DNA of 9,006 bases from an uncultured Bacteroidales bacterium (GTDB lineage: Bacteria > Bacteroidota > Bacteroidia > Bacteroidales > Lentimicrobiaceae), in the NCBI GenBank assembly GCA_937864935.1, contig CALMDN010000124.1, positions 1 through 9,006 on the forward strand, read 5' to 3'. Numbering within the stretch: the stretch's first letter is position 1; every line of letters starts with the position of its first letter. The translations under genes were made by a program, and so were the position numbers. Under the pieces are notes generated by a model. That model did no database searches. It was not told the origin of the DNA and saw only the letters and a list, made by a program, of their open reading frames with translations. Below are positions 5,148 to 9,006 of the stretch, in pieces.

Positions 5148-7139
5148 ATGAAAATTACAAAACTTCTCATAGCAAACAGAGGTGAAATCGCCTTAAGAAT
5201 AGAGCGTACTGCCAAAAAAATGGGCATAAGCACCGTTACTGTCTATTCAAAATACGATGCCGGTTCGGGGTATGTGCTGAATGCTGACGAATCGGTGTTG
5301 CTCCGGGGTGAAAGTCTGGCTGAAACCTACCTGAACATAGAAGCCATCATCGCGGCGGCAAGAGAAACCGGCGCTGATGCCATTCACCCGGGCTATGGTT
5401 TTCTTTCGGAAAACCCCCTGTTTTCTGAAGCCTGTGAGCGGGAAGGAATTGTATTTGTCGGGCCTTCGGCTGCTTCTGTGAGGGCCATGGGCAATAAAAT
5501 TGCTGCCCGGGAGGTTGCCGTAAAACTCGGGGTTCCGGTTACCTCGGGCATCACAGGGGAGCCGGCTTACCTGCTGGCCAACCACCACAAGGTAGGATTC
5601 CCCATGCTGATCAAAGCAGCTGCAGGTGGTGGCGGTAAAGGGATGAGGATTGTTCGTACGGCCGGTGAACTTGAACAGGCCCTAGAGAACACCGCCCGTG
5701 AGGCCCTGAATTACTTCGGCGATGCAAGCGTTTACATTGAGAAATTCATAGAAGGCCCGCGGCACATTGAGGTTCAGGTACTTGGCGACAAGCACGGGAA
5801 CATGGTGCATCTTTTCGAACGTGAATGCTCGGCCCAGCGCAGGCATCAGAAAATCATAGAGGAAGCACCCTCTCCCACCCTTACCCCCGAAGTACGCAGT
5901 AAAATGGGTCTTTCGGCTGTGCAGCTGGCTTCATCCATCGGCTATTACAGCGCCGGCACCATCGAATTTCTTGTTGATCAGGAGCTGAACTATTACTTCC
6001 TCGAAATGAACACCCGCATTCAGGTGGAGCATCCGGTAACAGAGATGACCACCGGTGTCGACCTGGTTGAGGAGCAGATAAGGATCGCTGCAGGAGAAAC
6101 CCTCAGGCTGAAACAGGAAGGGCTGAAACAACACGGACATGCCATCGAGTGCAGGATTTATGCAGAAGATCCGGCCAGCAACTTCATGCCATCTCCGGGA
6201 ACCATCAGCCTTTACCGGGAACCTTCAGGAAAAAACATCCGGGTAGACAGCATGGAACTGCAGGACGGCGCACAGATACACTCCTTTTTTGATCCCATGA
6301 TCGGGAAGCTGATTGTCTGGGGCATCAACCGCGAAGAGGCCCGGCAAAAAATGATCACAGCGCTTGAAGACTATATTGTACAGGGCATTCATACCAATAT
6401 ATCCTTCCTCAAAGGGATCATGCTTCATGACTCATTCACCGGCAACACCATCACCACACGCTACATCGACAACAACCTTGAGCAACTGATCGGGTTTACG
6501 AACCAACTCAGGGAAACCGCCGGCAGCAGGGTGCCTCTAGTCGCGGCATTGCTGCACAGTCTCGATGAAAAACAGACTGAACACCCGGGGTTATGGCAAA
6601 GGATAGGATACTGGCGTTTTCTTCCTGAGCCGGTGCTGGAGCTGGATGGAAAAAGTCACAAAGTAAAAATTATCCGCCGGAAAGGCAGAAACTATATCCT
6701 GGAAAACGAAGGAGAGCGCTTTGAAGCTGTGTTTGAGTGTCAGAATAACCGTGCAACCCTCCTGTTGAATGGGGCATCAAGCACGGTTTTCACCGGACCG
6801 GATCAGGAAGGACAAACTGTGGTGAACTTCAGCGGGTTTGAGTACAGGGTGGTACGCAAGGATGTTGCAGGTCCCGAAACGGCAGTCTTTACCGGCTCGT
6901 CATCGGTGAACAATGACCCCGGGAACATTGTTTCACCTATGCCGGGAAAAGTGCTCAAAATCAATGTATCAGCCGGCGAAAAAGTGAAAAAAGGCCAGGT
7001 GCTGATGGTGGTGGAAGCGATGAAAATGGAGAACAACATCCTGAGTCCGGCCGACGGTGTGGTTGATAAATTGCTGGTTAACGAAGGTGATATGGTTGAC
7101 GGAAGTGCAAGATTGGTGCATTTGATGGAACATCTCTAA
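5148..7139 (+). CDS. mccA: Methylcrotonyl-CoA carboxylase, alpha (biotin carboxylase/biotin carrier) subunit
   Basis: A 663-residue biotin-containing subunit that carboxylates its own biotin with ATP and bicarbonate, then passes the carboxyl to the MccB subunit. Domain order: biotin carboxylase N-domain (LLIANRGEIALRI, 6-18; HPGYGFLSENP), ATP-grasp with the glycine-rich loop GGGGKG (160-165), ERECSAQRRHQKIIEEAPSP, and the active-site block EMNTRIQVEHPVTE (286-299), then a linker domain and a C-terminal biotinyl domain with EAMKMEN, biotin on Lys626. Length and the fused BCCP fit MccA/PccA/AccA-type subunits. The MccB and LiuC neighbours point to methylcrotonyl-CoA. The ATG at 5148 begins directly at the conserved KITKLLIANRGEIA. 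A repeat array ends 13 bp upstream and another begins 5 bp after the stop. Confidence 0.93.
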   Translation: MKITKLLIANRGEIALRIERTAKKMGISTVTVYSKYDAGSGYVLNADESVLLRGESLAETYLNIEAIIAAARETGADAIHPGYGFLSENPLFSEACEREGIVFVGPSAASVRAMGNKIAAREVAVKLGVPVTSGITGEPAYLLANHHKVGFPMLIKAAAGGGGKGMRIVRTAGELEQALENTAREALNYFGDASVYIEKFIEGPRHIEVQVLGDKHGNMVHLFERECSAQRRHQKIIEEAPSPTLTPEVRSKMGLSAVQLASSIGYYSAGTIEFLVDQELNYYFLEMNTRIQVEHPVTEMTTGVDLVEEQIRIAAGETLRLKQEGLKQHGHAIECRIYAEDPASNFMPSPGTISLYREPSGKNIRVDSMELQDGAQIHSFFDPMIGKLIVWGINREEARQKMITALEDYIVQGIHTNISFLKGIMLHDSFTGNTITTRYIDNNLEQLIGFTNQLRETAGSRVPLVAALLHSLDEKQTEHPGLWQRIGYWRFLPEPVLELDGKSHKVKIIRRKGRNYILENEGERFEAVFECQNNRATLLLNGASSTVFTGPDQEGQTVVNFSGFEYRVVRKDVAGPETAVFTGSSSVNNDPGNIVSPMPGKVLKINVSAGEKVKKGQVLMVVEAMKMENNILSPADGVVDKLLVNEGDMVDGSARLVHLMEHL

Positions 7140-7144
7140 AGAAT

Positions 7145-7168
7145 CACGCCAGGACGCTAAGACGCAAT
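7145..7168 (+). repeat. Octamer array, left arm of cassette 3 (3 x SACGCNAN)
   Basis: Three 8-bp units: CACGCCAG, GACGCTAA, GACGCAAT, starting 5 bp after the mccA stop. Aligned to the reverse complement of 7744-7767, it matches at 18 of 24 positions, and all six mismatches fall at positions 6 and 8 of the units. Confidence 0.8.
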
Positions 7169-7270
7169 GATGTTTTTAAGCATTGGCAGTTTGAAGAATT
7201 GTCTCATCTCATTTTATAAAAAGAAAAAAACAGCAAAAAGCACACGATAAAAATAATAAAAATCATTTTT

Positions 7271-7648
7271 ATGACCGAAAACGAAATTGCTAAAATTGTC
7301 TGGGATATCTGTTTCAGGATTCATAATATTTTAGGACCTGGCCTTCTAGAATCGGTTTATGAAGAAATCCTGGTTTATGAATTAAATAAAATGAATTTAT
7401 CTTTTGAAAGGCAAAAATCGATTCCTGTTGTATGGGAGAGTTTGAAGCTGGAAACAAGTTTTAGAGCTGATGTTATTATTGAAAAAAAGGTTATTGTGGA
7501 ATTGAAATCTATTGGTGAAATAAATCCGGTTCATCAGAAACAGGTGCTAACCTATCTGAAAATAACCGGTTTGAAATTGGGCTTACTGATTAATTTCAAC
7601 TCAAGTCTTTTAAAAGATGGTTTTCAAAGAATTGCAAATCATCTTTAA
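7271..7648 (+). CDS. GxxExxY protein (PD-(D/E)XK nuclease-like superfamily)
   Basis: A 125-residue protein of the GxxExxY family. The name-giving motif is GLLESVY at 24-30. A nuclease-like core follows: FRADVII (64-70, candidate metal-binding Asp67) and VIVELKS (74-80, the Glu77-x-Lys79 of a PD-(D/E)XK site), then QVLTYLK (91-97) and GLLINF (104-109). All the residues expected for a metal-dependent nuclease fold are present, but members of this family have no established biological role that I know of. The ATG at 7271 is the natural start for the family. It sits alone inside a repeat-flanked cassette, on the same strand as the catabolic genes, and is much more AT-rich than they are. It is unlikely to serve leucine degradation. 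Confidence 0.88.
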   Translation: MTENEIAKIVWDICFRIHNILGPGLLESVYEEILVYELNKMNLSFERQKSIPVVWESLKLETSFRADVIIEKKVIVELKSIGEINPVHQKQVLTYLKITGLKLGLLINFNSSLLKDGFQRIANHL

Positions 7649-7695
7649 TAAACGCGTAAGCAATACATTAGAATGGCCTTAATATCAAATAACTT

Positions 7696-7720
7696 TTGCG
7701 TCTTTGCTATTTAGCGAAAG
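7696..7720 (+). repeat. Inner right repeat and hairpin of cassette 3
   Basis: TTGCGTCTTTGC (7696-7707) is a 12-bp perfect direct copy of 7753-7764 in the right arm. It overlaps a small hairpin: CTTTGCT (7702-7708), loop ATTT, AGCGAAAG (7713-7720) with one bulged G. GCGAAAG-like units continue to about 7730. This doubled array mirrors the doubled left array of cassette 1. Confidence 0.7.
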
Positions 7721-7743
7721 AAGCGAAAGAAAATCAAATATGC

Positions 7744-7767
7744 TTCGCGTCCTTGCGTCTTTGCGTG
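7744..7767 (-). repeat. Octamer array, right arm of cassette 3 (inverted)
   Basis: Three 8-bp units, TTCGCGTC, CTTGCGTC and TTTGCGTG, are the inverse of the array at 7145-7168. The array ends 30 bp before the ATG of the acyl-CoA dehydrogenase gene. The GCGTCTTTGCG type of repeat is one I have often seen in Bacteroidota intergenic DNA. Confidence 0.8.
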
Positions 7768-7797
7768 GGGTAACTTAAGAACATCAAAACATAAATT

Positions 7798-8943
7798 ATG
7801 GACTACAACTTAAGTGAAGAACACCGGATGATCCGCGAAACTGTGAGAAGTTTTGCCGAACGTGAAATCAAGCCGATTGCCCAGGAACTGGACGAAAAGG
7901 CAGAATTCTCTACCGACCTTACCCGAAAAATGGGTGAACTGGGTTTGTTTGGAATCTATCTTCCCTCAAAATACGGAGGGCACGATCTGGATTACCTTGC
8001 CTACATCATTGCAGTAGAAGAACTTGCCCGCATCGATGGTTCCCAGGCTGCAACACTTGCTGCCCATAATTCTCTGGGTGTCGGGCCATTGTATTACTAT
8101 GGAACCGAAGAGCAGAAAATGAAGTACCTCCCCGGTCTCTGTACTGGAGAATCCCTGTGGGCTTTCGGACTCACAGAACCCGATGCGGGATCCGATTCAC
8201 GCGGGTCCAAGACAAAGGCTTATATTGAAAACGGTGAATGGGTGATCAACGGATCGAAGATCTTCATCACCAACGGATCGACCGACATTTCCATAGGTGC
8301 CACGGTTCAGGCAGTGACCGGGGATAAACACGGTAAAAAGGAGTTTACCACCATCCTTGTTGACAAGGATACTCCCGGTTTTACCCGTCGGGCAATGCAT
8401 GGAAAGATGATGTGGCGGGCTTCTGATACAGCACAGCTCTTTTTTGATGACTGCCGCGTACCTGAAGAAAATGTACTGGGGAAAATCGGGGATGGTTCAA
8501 AGATTATGCTTTCAACGCTTGATTCAGGCCGCTTGTCAATTGCAGCCATGGGACTCGGTTGTGCCCAGGGAGCCTATGAACTTGCACTGGCATATGCGCA
8601 AGAGCGCAAACAATTCGGTCAGGCCATCTCAAAATTCCAGGCCATCGCCTTCAAACTGGCCGATATGGCCACCAAAATCGAACTGGCCCGCAACCTGCTG
8701 TACAAAGCCTGCTGGCTTAAAGACACACATCAGCCCTTTGCCAAAGAAGCAGCCATGTCGAAACTTTACTGCTCTGAAATTGCCAGAGAGGTTGCCGATG
8801 AAGCCGTTCAGATACATGGTGGCTATGGCCTCATGAAAGATTATGCTGTTGAGCGATTCTACCGCGACCAGCGTTTGCTGCAGATAGGCGAAGGCACCTC
8901 TGAGATACAGAGGATGGTGATTTCGAGGTATATTGGTTGCTGA
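7798..8943 (+). CDS. Acyl-CoA dehydrogenase, short-chain (SCAD/butyryl-CoA dehydrogenase-like)
   Basis: A 381-residue FAD flavoenzyme of normal family length that introduces the alpha-beta double bond into an acyl-CoA and passes electrons to ETF. Motifs: FGLTEPDAGSD (about 122-132), WVINGSKIFITNG (about 147-159), ERKQFGQAISKFQAIAFKLADM (about 269-290) and the C-terminal HGGYGLMKDYAVERFYRDQRLLQIGEGTSEIQRMVI. The catalytic base is Glu365 in IGEGTSE, the position used by short- and medium-chain enzymes. In isovaleryl-CoA dehydrogenase this position is not Glu and the base lies in an earlier helix (LDLER), where this protein has LDSGR (Gly244). By sequence it is therefore SCAD-like, while by location next to mccB-liuC-mccA it may act on a branched short acyl-CoA. 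Substrate is undecided. A repeat array begins 3 bp after its stop. Confidence 0.9.
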   Translation: MDYNLSEEHRMIRETVRSFAEREIKPIAQELDEKAEFSTDLTRKMGELGLFGIYLPSKYGGHDLDYLAYIIAVEELARIDGSQAATLAAHNSLGVGPLYYYGTEEQKMKYLPGLCTGESLWAFGLTEPDAGSDSRGSKTKAYIENGEWVINGSKIFITNGSTDISIGATVQAVTGDKHGKKEFTTILVDKDTPGFTRRAMHGKMMWRASDTAQLFFDDCRVPEENVLGKIGDGSKIMLSTLDSGRLSIAAMGLGCAQGAYELALAYAQERKQFGQAISKFQAIAFKLADMATKIELARNLLYKACWLKDTHQPFAKEAAMSKLYCSEIAREVADEAVQIHGGYGLMKDYAVERFYRDQRLLQIGEGTSEIQRMVISRYIGC

Positions 8944-8946
8944 AAA

Positions 8947-9006
8947 GGGACGAGGGACGAGGGACGCTGAAAAGGGACGAGGGACGCTGAAAAGGGACGA
9001 GGGACG
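8947..9006 (+). repeat. GGGACGA tandem array, probable left arm of a fourth cassette (cut by window edge)
   Basis: Heptamers GGGACGA/GGGACGC begin 3 bp after the dehydrogenase stop: three units, then TGAAAA, two units, TGAAAA, and two more (the last lacking one base) at the edge. This makes a higher-order 20-bp period (7+7+6). The TGAAAA spacer repeats the sequence at the end of the dehydrogenase gene (8941-8946), suggesting the stop-codon context was copied into the array. By analogy with the three junctions upstream, an inverted counterpart and a small ORF are expected beyond 9006. Confidence 0.8.

Larger units (their letters stand above)
7145..7767 (+). mobile_element. Cassette 3: octamer inverted repeats enclosing a GxxExxY gene
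   Basis: A 623-bp unit lies between mccA and the acyl-CoA dehydrogenase gene, built like cassettes 1 and 2 but with 8-bp repeat units and a different cargo family. A 60-nt sample of the cargo (7441-7500) is 30% GC, far below the catabolic genes. The stretch 7171-7270 before the ORF is A-rich and I see no gene in it. No transposase or integrase is encoded. Mobility is inferred, not shown. Confidence 0.5.

Noticed and set aside
8947..9006. CRISPR array
   Set aside because: Units are contiguous heptamers with only a constant 6-bp spacer (TGAAAA); there are no unique spacers.

Overview
The window looks like a chromosomal segment of a member of the Bacteroidota. Two observations support this. The minus-strand protein at the left carries a signal peptide and a C-terminal tail typical of type IX secretion sorting domains. 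The accessory genes (S23/IVP-type four-helix-bundle proteins and a GxxExxY protein) belong to families that are abundant in that phylum.

Layout. (1) Bases 1-945, minus strand: two secreted-protein genes 21 bp apart, the second cut by the window edge. (2) Bases 946-1541: an AT-rich intergenic stretch with no convincing gene and three small hairpins in its right third. (3) Bases 1542-8943, plus strand: a leucine/isovalerate (acyl-CoA) catabolic cluster made of methylcrotonyl-CoA carboxylase beta subunit, a LiuC-type methylglutaconyl-CoA hydratase, methylcrotonyl-CoA carboxylase alpha (biotin) subunit, and an acyl-CoA dehydrogenase. Together MccA and MccB carboxylate 3-methylcrotonyl-CoA and LiuC hydrates the product to HMG-CoA. 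The dehydrogenase would supply an unsaturated acyl-CoA, although its catalytic residue pattern is of the short-chain type rather than isovaleryl-CoA dehydrogenase. HMG-CoA lyase and a regulator are not in the window.

The most striking feature is that every junction between the catabolic genes is filled by a small AT-rich cassette. Each cassette has one small ORF (four-helix bundle, four-helix bundle, GxxExxY nuclease-like) flanked by short tandem repeats that are inverted relative to each other. The repeat sequence differs in each cassette (GARGTAR, ATTAGAN, SACGCNAN), but the two ends of a given cassette match each other. A fourth array (GGGACGA) starts 3 bp after the last stop codon and runs off the window. 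The arrays sit at the edges of the catabolic genes without breaking them. In a polycistronic mRNA each cassette could fold into a stem-loop holding its ORF, which resembles the intervening sequences of 23S rRNA that encode the same four-helix-bundle family. Mobility and RNA processing are inferences; the repeat architecture is visible directly.
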